Shown here one piece after another: positions 43,323-50,734 of a stretch of DNA of 64,000 bases. Below the pieces are notes generated by a model. That model did no database searches. It saw only the letters and a program-made list of their open reading frames with translations, and was not told where the DNA came from. The stretch's first letter is position 1; the number at the start of each line of letters is the position of its first letter. Both the position numbers and the translations under genes were made by a program. The stretch lies in the NCBI GenBank assembly GCA_052180195.1, contig CP197469.1; one strand, given 5' to 3'. Origin of the DNA: Gottfriedia sp002574545. GTDB lineage: Bacteria > Bacillota > Bacilli > Bacillales > Bacillaceae_G.

Positions 43323-44719
43323 AGAAAATTATTCGAAATGGCACAATCGTTACTGCAACGGATATTTACAAGGCTGATATTTTAATAGAAGATGATAAAA
43401 TTTGTGCAATTGGACTAAATTTAGATTGTACGGACGCTGAAATGATTGATGCAACAAATCATTATATTTTTCCAGGTGGAATAGACCCGCATACACATTT
43501 AGATATGCCATTTGGCGGAACCGTCACAAAAGATGATTTTGAATCAGGAACGATTGCCGCTGCCTTTGGTGGGACAACAACCATTATTGATTTTTGTTTA
43601 ACAAATAAAGGAGAACCACTCCAAAAAGCAATCGAAACATGGCATGAAAAATCAAAACATAAAGCAGTGATTGATTATAGTTTTCATCTTATGATTGGCG
43701 AAATAAATGATGAGGTACTTCAAGAGTTACCTAGAGTAATCGAAAATGAGGGAATTACTTCATTTAAAGTATTTATGGCTTATAAAAATGTATTTCAAGC
43801 TGATGATGCGACCTTGTACCGTACTCTTTTAGCAGCAAAAGAATATGGGGCATTAGTAATGGTGCACGCGGAGAATGGAGATGTTGTCGATTATTTAATT
43901 AATCAAGCATTAGCTGAAGGAAAAGTAGAACCTATTTATCATGCATTAACACGTCCTCCTGAAGTAGAGGGGGAAGCGACGGGAAGAGCAGCTACATTAA
44001 CTGGACTTGCAAATTCACAATTATATGTTGTTCATGTTACTTGTGCAGAGGCTGTTGAAAAAATAACGGAAGCCCGAAATAATGGGATCGATATATGGGG
44101 AGAAACATGCCCACAATACTTAGTACTTGATCAATCCATGCTAGAAAAACCTGATTTTGAAGGTGCAAAATACGTTTGGTCTCCACCACTTCGCGAAAAA
44201 TGGAACCAAGATGTGTTATGGAATGCATTAAGAAATGGAAATCTTCAAACTTTAGGTTCCGATCAATGTTCTTTTGACTTCAAAGGTCAAAAGGATCTAG
44301 GCCGTGAAGACTTTTCAAAAATTCCAAACGGGGGACCAATGATTGAAGATCGAGTAAGTATCTTGTTCTCTGAGGGCGTTAAAAAAGGCAGAATAACATT
44401 AAACCAGTTTGTTGACATTGTCTCTACAAGAAGTGCAAAGCTATTTGGATTGTACCCCGAGAAAGGAACAATTGCAGTTGGTTCAGATGCGGATTTAGTA
44501 ATTTTTGATCCGAATAGTAAACGAACAATCTCCTCAAAAACGCACCATATGGCAGTCGACTATAACGCATTCGAAGGGATGGAAGTAAAAGGAGAGCCAG
44601 TGAGTGTACTAGTTCGTGGAGAGTTTGTCATAAAAGAGAAGCAATTTGTAGGTAATGCAGGTAGTGGACAATATTTAAAGAGAAAAAAATATGGTGAAAC
44701 TAGTATAATAGAAGATTAG
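43319..44719 (+). CDS. hydA: Dihydropyrimidinase / D-hydantoinase
   Basis: A 466-residue amidohydrolase opening the dihydropyrimidine ring to N-carbamoyl-beta-amino acid. The metal site is visible: DPHTHLDMPF (two histidines), the carbamylated lysine in TSFKVFMAYK, VHAENGD and VHVTCAEA for the remaining histidines, and GSDQCSFDFKGQK for the catalytic aspartate. Length is normal for the family. Translational coupling to preA (ATGA) confirms that it works in reductive pyrimidine degradation. The ureidopropionase needed for the next step is not encoded in the window. Confidence 0.92.
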   Translation: MKKIIRNGTIVTATDIYKADILIEDDKICAIGLNLDCTDAEMIDATNHYIFPGGIDPHTHLDMPFGGTVTKDDFESGTIAAAFGGTTTIIDFCLTNKGEPLQKAIETWHEKSKHKAVIDYSFHLMIGEINDEVLQELPRVIENEGITSFKVFMAYKNVFQADDATLYRTLLAAKEYGALVMVHAENGDVVDYLINQALAEGKVEPIYHALTRPPEVEGEATGRAATLTGLANSQLYVVHVTCAEAVEKITEARNNGIDIWGETCPQYLVLDQSMLEKPDFEGAKYVWSPPLREKWNQDVLWNALRNGNLQTLGSDQCSFDFKGQKDLGREDFSKIPNGGPMIEDRVSILFSEGVKKGRITLNQFVDIVSTRSAKLFGLYPEKGTIAVGSDADLVIFDPNSKRTISSKTHHMAVDYNAFEGMEVKGEPVSVLVRGEFVIKEKQFVGNAGSGQYLKRKKYGETSIIED

Positions 44720-44741
44720 TAAAAAAGGGGATGAGTAGCTA

Positions 44742-44963
44742 TTGTCATCATATAAGGAGTTTTTAAGCGAGAGAAATCAAATAGATTCCCTTATAAAAAA
44801 AGGCTACGAGATAAAAAATGTTAGAGAAACGCTAGACGGTGCCTATGTTGACTTTGAAAATCAAGATGAAGAGGAGAGGTTTATAACGCTTCACATAATG
44901 AATGCAGATACCCGGAAGTATTTTGGAACGTTGATTATTAAGCAGTTAGGGATTAATTTGTGA
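44742..44963 (+). CDS. Hypothetical protein, 73 aa
   Basis: A small, charged, probably cytoplasmic protein starting SSYKEFLSERNQIDSLIKKG and ending FGTLIIKQLGINL. A TTG start at 44742 follows AAAAAAGGGG; the spacing of about 11 nt is a little long. It lies 22 bp after hydA and is probably in the same transcript. I do not recognise the family. The alternation of predicted helix, then beta strands around DGAYVDFENQDEEERFITLH, suggests a compact alpha-beta fold. Confidence 0.6.
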   Translation: MSSYKEFLSERNQIDSLIKKGYEIKNVRETLDGAYVDFENQDEEERFITLHIMNADTRKYFGTLIIKQLGINL

Positions 44964-45037
44964 ATTTGATAGAACCGAAGAATCGCAAAAAAATTAAAAA
45001 GGATTATCCTAATAGAGTAAATCATTAAAATAAATGG

Positions 45038-45085
45038 AAAATCGCATCTAATCCGTCATTACTAACGGTTTATGCGATTTTTTTC
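45038..45085 (+). terminator. Rho-independent terminator of the pre/hyd operon
   Basis: AAAATCGCAT (45038-45047) pairs with ATGCGATTTT (45072-45081), with an inner CCGT/ACGG pair, followed by T residues. Confidence 0.78.
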
Positions 45086-45090
45086 TATTT

Positions 45091-45136
45091 AAAAGGCTTT
45101 CCCATTAGTCAGTTTCCTAAACTAATAGAAAAGCCC
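45091..45136 (-). terminator. Rho-independent terminator of the beta-alanine operon
   Basis: GGCTTTCCCATTAGT pairs imperfectly with ACTAATAGAAAAGCC. On the minus strand it is followed by TTTT and lies just after the dehydrogenase stop. Confidence 0.6.
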
Positions 45137-45144
45137 AATTGTAT

Positions 45145-46611
45145 TTAATCAAATCTACTCGTAATCATTTTTTTCCTTGTATAGAACTCGACCCCATCTG
45201 CACCATTTGCATGTAGGTCACCATAGAAAGAGTTTTTCCAGCCAGAAAATGGGAAGAAAGCCATTGGTGCAGGTACGCCGATATTTACGCCAAGCATTCC
45301 TACTTCAATATTCTCCCTGAAATATCGTATACTTGCTGCACTGTCTGTGAAGATGCAGGCTCCGTTTCCGAAGTCCGATTTGTTGGTTAGCTCAATTGCT
45401 TCTTCTAAAGAATCTACTCTAACAATCGAAAGCACTGGTGCAAAAATTTCTTCCTTCCAAATTTTCATTGATGGAGTGACGTGATCAAAAATTGTAGGCC
45501 CAATAAAATAGCCTTTTTCTTTTCGAATTAAATCATTTCGACCATCACGTAATAAAGTTGCGCCTTCTTGAATTCCACATTCAATATATAGTTCTGTTCG
45601 TTCGCGATGTTCTTTTCGAATGACCGGGCCTAGGAATATATCTTCATCTAATCCATTTCCAATTGTAAGGTTATTAGCTTCCTTTTTTAGTTTCTCTATT
45701 AATGGATTGACAATTTCACCTACTGCTACAACAACTGAGCATGCCATACATCTTTCGCCTGCCGAACCATATGCAGCTGTGATAATTTGTTTTACTGTTT
45801 CATCTAAATTTGCATCTGGTAAAACGATACTATGATTTTTAGCACCAGCTAAAGCTTGAACGCGCTTACCATTTGCAGATGAAGTTTTATATACATATTC
45901 TGCTACTGGTTGAGAGCCTACGAATGAAATGGCCGGAACATCTTTGTTTTGAAGTAACTCGTTTACAATTTCATGTGCACCATGAACAATATTGAATACA
46001 CCTTTTGGAAGACCTGCTTCGGTAAAGAGCTCTGCTAAACGATTTGCAAGTAGTGGCGTACGTTCGGAAGGCTTTAGAATAAACGTGTTTCCACAGGCAA
46101 TTGCTAATGGAAACATCCAGCAAGGTACCATCATTGGGAAATTAAAAGGTGTTATTCCCCCAACAACTCCAACAGGATATCGATACATAGCTGATTCAAT
46201 ATTTGTCGCAATATCAGGTAATTGTTTCCCCATCATTAATGACGGCGCACCGGCAGCAAATTCTACACATTCAATTCCACGTTGAACTTCTCCGTATGCC
46301 TCATTATAGCTTTTACCATTCTCAATCGTGATTAAATTAGCAAGTTCATCCCAATGTTTAATTAGTAATTGTTGATATGAAAATAGTATTCTTGCTCTTT
46401 TAGGAACAGGGGTTTTACTCCATGTAGTAAAAGCTTTTTTTGCTGCTTTTACTGCGGTTTCTAAATCTGATTTAGTTGAGAGAGGTACAAATGCTAATAG
46501 TTCTTCAGTAGCAGGATTTGGAACTGGGATTGTTTTGGCATTAGGTGAAGCTTCAATCCATTCACCATTTATAAAATTTTTTAAAATCTTTATATTAGTT
46601 TGTGTAGACAA
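45145..46611 (-). CDS. mmsA: CoA-acylating malonate/methylmalonate semialdehyde dehydrogenase
   Basis: A 488-residue ALDH-superfamily enzyme of the MmsA/IolA group, converting (methyl)malonate semialdehyde plus CoA to acetyl-CoA or propionyl-CoA with loss of CO2. Diagnostic features are GGITPFNFPMMVPCWMFPLA, FVGSQPVAEYVY, the nucleophile in GERCMACSV, and the absence of the usual ALDH general-base glutamate (LAGAKNHSIV instead of ELGGK). The TTG at 46611 is preferred to the GTG at 46620 because GGGGTGA (46623-46617) is its ribosome site. It lies 18 bp after the aminotransferase gene; together they degrade beta-alanine, the end product of the preTA-hydA route. Confidence 0.88.
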   Translation of the reverse strand: MSTQTNIKILKNFINGEWIEASPNAKTIPVPNPATEELLAFVPLSTKSDLETAVKAAKKAFTTWSKTPVPKRARILFSYQQLLIKHWDELANLITIENGKSYNEAYGEVQRGIECVEFAAGAPSLMMGKQLPDIATNIESAMYRYPVGVVGGITPFNFPMMVPCWMFPLAIACGNTFILKPSERTPLLANRLAELFTEAGLPKGVFNIVHGAHEIVNELLQNKDVPAISFVGSQPVAEYVYKTSSANGKRVQALAGAKNHSIVLPDANLDETVKQIITAAYGSAGERCMACSVVVAVGEIVNPLIEKLKKEANNLTIGNGLDEDIFLGPVIRKEHRERTELYIECGIQEGATLLRDGRNDLIRKEKGYFIGPTIFDHVTPSMKIWKEEIFAPVLSIVRVDSLEEAIELTNKSDFGNGACIFTDSAASIRYFRENIEVGMLGVNIGVPAPMAFFPFSGWKNSFYGDLHANGADGVEFYTRKKMITSRFD

Positions 46612-46629
46612 GAATATCACCCCGAAAGT

Positions 46630-48003
46630 TTATAGTTTTGAGAATGCTTTGTTTAATGTAGTTACGATAAAATCAAGCTCTTCATCAGATGTTGTAAATG
46701 GAGGAGAAAGAGTAAGGATATTATTATAGCCTGGTACCGTATCTCCATTTCGACCAATTATTAGTCCCGCTGCCTTACATTCAGTGATTATTTTTAACAC
46801 CAAGTCTGGACTAGCAGGTTTTTTACTTTTTTTATCTTCAACCATCTCAATTCCTGCAATAAAACCAAAACTGCGGATGTCCCCAACATTTTTATAAGTT
46901 AGTAAACTATCTAATTTTTTACGGAGCTCTTCACCTAAATAAGCTGCACGCTCAATTAAATTTTCTCTTTCAATGATTTCTAAATTTTTCAATGCAACTG
47001 CGCATGAGGCTGGATTTCCTCCGAATGTGTTAACATGACGAAAATGTTGATCTGTCCCTTGTTGTTTAAATACTTCATATAGATTACTACTGACTGCAGT
47101 TGCTGAAAGAGGTGAATAGGCACTTGTCATTCCTTTAGCCATTGTGACGATATCTGGTTTTATACCGAAGTTTTGATGTCCAAACTGTTTTCCAGATCGG
47201 CCAAAGCCACATATTACTTCATCAACGATTAACAAAATGCCATATTTATCACAAATTTCACGAACTTTTGTTAAGTATTCGGCAGGAGGTACAATCACTC
47301 CTCCACCAGTTATAACCGGTTCCATTATCATTCCAGCAATCGTTTCAGCGCCTTCAAAATTAATGACGTCTTCAATTGCATTTGCACATTGGATGCCACA
47401 ATCTCCATATGTTTTACCAAAAGGACATCGATAACAATAAGGTGGTGCCACGTGCTGGAAACCTGAAGAAAGAGGTTCGTATTTCACTTTTCGATTAGCT
47501 TGACCAGTGGCACTTAAAGCTCCCATCGAATTGCCATGATATGCTCGATATCTAGATATAAACTTATAACGTAAAGGCTCACCATTTTGATGATGGAATT
47601 GTCTAGCAATCTTAAAAGCTACTTCATTAGCATCCGATCCGGAATTTGAATAAAAAATACGATAGTCTCCACCTAACCATTCATTTAACTTTTCAGCTAA
47701 TAAGATGGAAGGAACATTACCTTGTGACATTGGAACATAAGGAATTGCTTGCATTTGGTCAGCTGCTGCCTTAGCAATTTCTTCACGACCGTAACCTACA
47801 TTCACACACCATAATCCCGACATACCGTCTAAATAATTTTTCCCATCAAGATCAGTGACTGTACTATCTTTACCAGAAACAAGAACCAATGGATTTGGAT
47901 TGTGAGGCGACATATGATGCCATACATACTTTTGGTCTAATTCAAGAAGCTCTTCTTTAGAAAGAGAAGTAGAATGATTTACTTTTACGGTTTTATCATT
48001 CAT
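46630..48003 (-). CDS. Class III aminotransferase, probable beta-alanine:pyruvate transaminase
   Basis: A 457-residue PLP enzyme. The pyridoxal lysine lies in VTMAKGMTSAYSPLSA, the aspartate in LLIVDEVICGFGRSG, and the substrate/cofactor loop in YSNSGSDANEVAFKIARQ. The N-terminal DGMSGLWCVNVGYGREEIA is close to omega-amino acid:pyruvate transaminases. Next to mmsA, the expected reaction is beta-alanine (or 3-aminoisobutyrate) plus pyruvate to malonate semialdehyde plus alanine. The ATG at 48003 with GGTGA upstream is chosen over an in-frame start 45 nt further up. Confidence 0.85.
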   Translation of the reverse strand: MNDKTVKVNHSTSLSKEELLELDQKYVWHHMSPHNPNPLVLVSGKDSTVTDLDGKNYLDGMSGLWCVNVGYGREEIAKAAADQMQAIPYVPMSQGNVPSILLAEKLNEWLGGDYRIFYSNSGSDANEVAFKIARQFHHQNGEPLRYKFISRYRAYHGNSMGALSATGQANRKVKYEPLSSGFQHVAPPYCYRCPFGKTYGDCGIQCANAIEDVINFEGAETIAGMIMEPVITGGGVIVPPAEYLTKVREICDKYGILLIVDEVICGFGRSGKQFGHQNFGIKPDIVTMAKGMTSAYSPLSATAVSSNLYEVFKQQGTDQHFRHVNTFGGNPASCAVALKNLEIIERENLIERAAYLGEELRKKLDSLLTYKNVGDIRSFGFIAGIEMVEDKKSKKPASPDLVLKIITECKAAGLIIGRNGDTVPGYNNILTLSPPFTTSDEELDFIVTTLNKAFSKL

Positions 48004-48148
48004 TAAATTGTCACCAACTTTCAATATTCTAGTATTATGGAATCTCATTTTTGTAACTATACTTATTAATATTACTGAAGGGACTATATTATCCTAATAC
48101 GATTAGACAAATTGTTAGATACATAAACGATCCTTTTTATCTAACTAA

Positions 48149-48188
48149 AAGGAGCACTATTCATTTAAAGAAATGAACTGTGCTCCTT
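48149..48188. repeat. Long hairpin in the divergent aminotransferase/transporter promoter region
   Basis: AAGGAGCACTATTCATTT (48149-48166) is the reverse complement of AAATGAACTGTGCTCCTT (48171-48188) at 16 of 18 positions, with loop AAAG. There is no T run of terminator length on the plus strand. As the two flanking genes diverge, it may be an operator or part of a leader. Confidence 0.6.
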
Positions 48189-48337
48189 AATAAGTAAAAA
48201 TAAAAGTTTATAAAAAACGATTCCAAAGTTAAAAAAGCTTAGGTTTTTTTAATATTTTTATACTAGATAAACTTTAATTATTCATGCGATAATGAAATTT
48301 GAAATTTAAAGTTAAATTAGAAGGGCTGTATTGTTAA

Positions 48338-49633
48338 TTGGTTTCAATCATTCTTGCATCATTAATTTTTATCATTACTCTTATTTTAGTCATTTGGCAA
48401 CCGAAAAACGTTTCAATTGGTTGGATCGCATTCGGAGGAGCGGCCTTATCTTTCATATTAAGGCTTGTAGATCTCCATGATGTCGTCGTAGTAACAAGTA
48501 TTGTTTGGAATGCGACATTTGCATTAATAGCTGTCATTATCATTTCATTGATATTAGATGAAATTGGTTTTTTTGAGTGGGCTGCTTTGCATATGGTAAG
48601 TGCAGCAAATGGAAACGGGATCAAGATGTTCGTTTATATAAATGTTCTCGGAGCTATTGTTACCGCTTTTTTTACAAATGATGGAGGAGCGCTAATTCTT
48701 ACCCCAATCATTTTAGCAATGGTTCGTAGCTTGAGATTGGATGAACGAATGGTCTTTCCTTTTATTATCGCTTGTGGTTTTATATCAGATACAACATCAA
48801 TTCCATTTATTGTAAGTAACTTAGTGAATATTATCACTGCTGATTATTTTAAAATTGGCTTTTTAGAATATACGAGTGAAATGATCATTCCAAATGTCTT
48901 CTCACTAGTTTCTAGTATTTTGGTATTGTATTTTTATTTTCGAAAAGAAATACCGAAAAATTATGATCTTGGAAATTTAAAGGTTCCAAAGGATGTCATT
49001 AAAGATAAAAAGATGTTTTACATTTCTTGGTTAGTACTATTGTTATTATTAGCGGGATACTTTATTGGAGAATTACTTGAAATTCCGGTTTCGATTATTG
49101 CTGGAAGTGCTGCTATTATCTTTTTATTCATGGGGAGAAGAAGTAAGGTTGTAAATACAAAAAAGGTATTAAAAGAAGCACCGTGGACGATTGTTGTGTT
49201 TTCCATAGGAATGTATATAGTTGTCTATTCATTAAAAAATGTTGGTTTAACAAATGCATTAGCTCATTTAATTGATTCTGTTGCGCATCAAGGCTTACTA
49301 GTTGCAACGATAGGGATGGGGTTTATTTCAGCCATTCTTTCTGCAATTATGAATAATCTTCCTACTGTTATGATTGCATCACTTGCTATTGAAAATATAC
49401 ATACATCAGATCTTATTAAAGAAGGACTGGTTTATGCAAATGTAATTGGTTCGGATCTAGGACCAAAAATGACGCCAATTGGATCATTAGCTACCTTATT
49501 ATGGCTACACGTATTATCCCAAAAAGGGATCAAAATTTCATATCGCACTTATTTAAAAATCGGAATCATATTAACGATTCCTGTCCTATTATTTACTTTA
49601 TTAGGTTTATATATTAGCTTGAAAATACATTAA
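48338..49633 (+). CDS. ArsB/NhaD-type membrane transporter
   Basis: A 431-residue protein with about 11-12 membrane segments in the ArsB/CitM ion-transporter superfamily. Family-like stretches include FFTNDGGALILTPIILAMVR and AFIIACGFISDTTSIPF-like PFIIACGFISDTTSIPFIVS, and in the second half IMNNLPTVMIAS and NVIGSDLGPKMTPIGSLATL, matching ArsB. No arsR, arsC or arsA is nearby, so arsenite export is uncertain; the position next to pyrimidine/beta-alanine genes leaves an organic-anion role open. The start is a TTG with AGAAGGG upstream at a long spacing (12 nt). Confidence 0.75.
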   Translation: MVSIILASLIFIITLILVIWQPKNVSIGWIAFGGAALSFILRLVDLHDVVVVTSIVWNATFALIAVIIISLILDEIGFFEWAALHMVSAANGNGIKMFVYINVLGAIVTAFFTNDGGALILTPIILAMVRSLRLDERMVFPFIIACGFISDTTSIPFIVSNLVNIITADYFKIGFLEYTSEMIIPNVFSLVSSILVLYFYFRKEIPKNYDLGNLKVPKDVIKDKKMFYISWLVLLLLLAGYFIGELLEIPVSIIAGSAAIIFLFMGRRSKVVNTKKVLKEAPWTIVVFSIGMYIVVYSLKNVGLTNALAHLIDSVAHQGLLVATIGMGFISAILSAIMNNLPTVMIASLAIENIHTSDLIKEGLVYANVIGSDLGPKMTPIGSLATLLWLHVLSQKGIKISYRTYLKIGIILTIPVLLFTLLGLYISLKIH

Positions 49634-49646
49634 TAAAACTGCTTGA

Positions 49647-49673
49647 GACAACTATTTTTTAGTTGTCATTTCT
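49647..49673 (+). terminator. Rho-independent terminator
   Basis: GACAACTA (49647-49654) pairs with TAGTTGTC (49660-49667), loop TTTTT, just after the ArsB-type gene. The T tail is weak. Confidence 0.6.
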
Positions 49674-49694
49674 TTATGAAAAGTTGATAAAATA

Positions 49695-49753
49695 TGTAAA
49701 CGATTTCCAAAAAAACACCTTTAAAAATCATTCATTTCAAGTAATCGTTTACA
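49695..49753. promoter_or_regulatory. Inverted pair of cre-like sites
   Basis: GTAAACGATT (49696-49705) and its exact reverse complement AATCGTTTAC (49743-49752) are 37 bp apart. Each, read outward as TGTAAACGATT, fits the CcpA consensus except at its last position. They lie upstream of the duplicated small-peptide genes. Confidence 0.3.
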
Positions 49754-49831
49754 TTAGTAATTCCAAAAATCACCATTTGACGAGTGGTTTTTATCATGAT
49801 AGAGTTGTTCTTACGTTTAAAAACGAACGTC

Positions 49832-49860
49832 AAACCACGGCCATTGGTCATGGTTTTTTT
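49832..49860 (+). terminator. Hairpin with T run ahead of small peptide gene 1
   Basis: AAACCACGGCCA (49832-49843) pairs with TGGTCATGGTTT (49845-49856), one mismatch and one G-U, then T residues. The same hairpin recurs at 50131-50160, 50 bp after the first peptide gene. Confidence 0.65.
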
Positions 49861-49891
49861 ATATTTATAAAACATGAAAGGAGAAAACAAA

Positions 49892-50080
49892 ATGAAGAAA
49901 GTAATCTTATCTTTAGTAGTTGGATGTGGATTTTCTATTTTACTGACAGGGTACGAAACGAATAAGTCAGAAGTTAATAAAGAGATTTCTATGTTTAATC
50001 AAACTGAGGTACAAAACGTGTTAACAAACATTGTAGCAGTTGATCAATCAAAAGAGATCATTTGGAATCATGGACGCTAA
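49892..50080 (+). CDS. Small exported/membrane peptide, copy 1 (62 aa)
   Basis: Starts MKKVILSLVVGCGFSILLTG and continues YETNKSEVNKEISMFNQTEV. It has a lysine-rich start and hydrophobic core, and a typical lipoprotein 'LLTG' box, but tyrosine where the lipidated cysteine is expected. The only cysteine is at residue 12, inside the hydrophobic core. The ATG follows AAAGGAG. The gene is duplicated at 50191-50379 with its upstream hairpin. No family is recognised; an exported signalling or membrane peptide is possible. Confidence 0.65.
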   Translation: MKKVILSLVVGCGFSILLTGYETNKSEVNKEISMFNQTEVQNVLTNIVAVDQSKEIIWNHGR

Positions 50081-50130
50081 TTAGTCGTGTGAATTTCCTT
50101 TGACTGGTCTTACGTTTAAAAACAAACGTC

Positions 50131-50160
50131 AAACCACGGCCATTTGGTCATGGTTTTTTT
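50131..50160 (+). terminator. Second copy of the peptide-unit hairpin
   Basis: AAACCACGGCCA (50131-50142) with TGGTCATGGTTT (50145-50156), then T residues. It can terminate copy 1 or act as attenuator for copy 2. Confidence 0.65.
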
Positions 50161-50190
50161 ATTTGAAAAAAATCGAGAGGAGAAAACAAA

Positions 50191-50379
50191 ATGAAAAAAG
50201 TAATTTTATCATTAGTAGTAGGATGTGGATTTTCTATTTTGCTGACAGGGTACGAAACGAATAGGTCAGATGCTAATAAAGAATATTCTACGTTTAATCA
50301 AACAGAAGTGCAAAAGGTATTAACGAACACTTTATCTAAGGATCAGACTCAACGAATCATTTGGAATCAAGTACGCTAA
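50191..50379 (+). CDS. Small exported/membrane peptide, copy 2 (62 aa)
   Basis: A close paralogue of 49892-50080, also 62 codons: MKKVILSLVVGCGFSILLTG is identical, followed by YETNRSDANKEYSTFNQTEV and ending RIIWNQVR. Mostly silent or conservative changes separate the copies, so both reading frames appear to be under selection. The Tyr-for-Cys at the lipobox position is kept. GAGAGGAG precedes the ATG. The duplicated unit is about 300 bp and includes the hairpin. Confidence 0.68.
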   Translation: MKKVILSLVVGCGFSILLTGYETNRSDANKEYSTFNQTEVQKVLTNTLSKDQTQRIIWNQVR

Positions 50380-50486
50380 AAATAATTTAAAATTCGATTG
50401 TAAATTTTAAAAAAAGTCCCTTTACAAATTTATCCTAAAGTTATATATTTACATTTAAATTCTATATTTCTCTATTTCAAAACCAT

Positions 50487-50613
50487 AGTTGCTTAATCTT
50501 AAAAAGAGCGGGGGAACCATTTCTTTATTGGGGTGAATCCTTTTTTGTAAAGGTAGGGGTATTCTTTAATCCCGAATCCGACAGCTAACCTCGTAAGCAT
50601 TTAAAGAAGGGGG
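50487..50613 (+). ncRNA. c-di-AMP riboswitch (ydaO/yuaA class)
   Basis: The conserved blocks of the class appear in order: GCGGGGGAACCA near 50509, GGGGTGAATCC near 50530, GGTAGGGGTATT near 50552, AATCCCGAATCCGACAGCTA near 50568, and CCTCGTAAGC near 50589, then AAAGAAGGGGG. A terminator follows at 50633-50660, then the KimA-type potassium importer. In B. subtilis the same riboswitch precedes kimA (ydaO) and turns it off when c-di-AMP is bound. Boundaries are approximate. Confidence 0.92.
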
Positions 50614-50632
50614 TTTATTTAGTATTGTTTTT

Positions 50633-50660
50633 AAACACTAAGTAAAGCTTAGTGTTTTTT
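50633..50660 (+). terminator. Riboswitch-controlled terminator
   Basis: AAACACTAAG (50633-50642) pairs with CTTAGTGTTT (50648-50657), followed by T residues; the expression platform of the c-di-AMP riboswitch. Confidence 0.88.
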
Positions 50661-50734
50661 GTATGCAAAAAAGTAAAAATTGGTAATTAATTGCCAATAA
50701 ATCATTTGTTTTTATAAGAAAAGGGGAAAAATTT

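Noticed and set aside
48338..49633. Arsenic resistance determinant
   Set aside because: The transporter is ArsB-like, but no arsR, arsC, arsA or acr3 genes accompany it, so only the transporter family is claimed.
49663..49965. 100-codon ORF before the micro-peptides
   Set aside because: It runs through a terminator, a cre-like inverted repeat and the start of the first peptide gene in another frame, and lacks a ribosome site.
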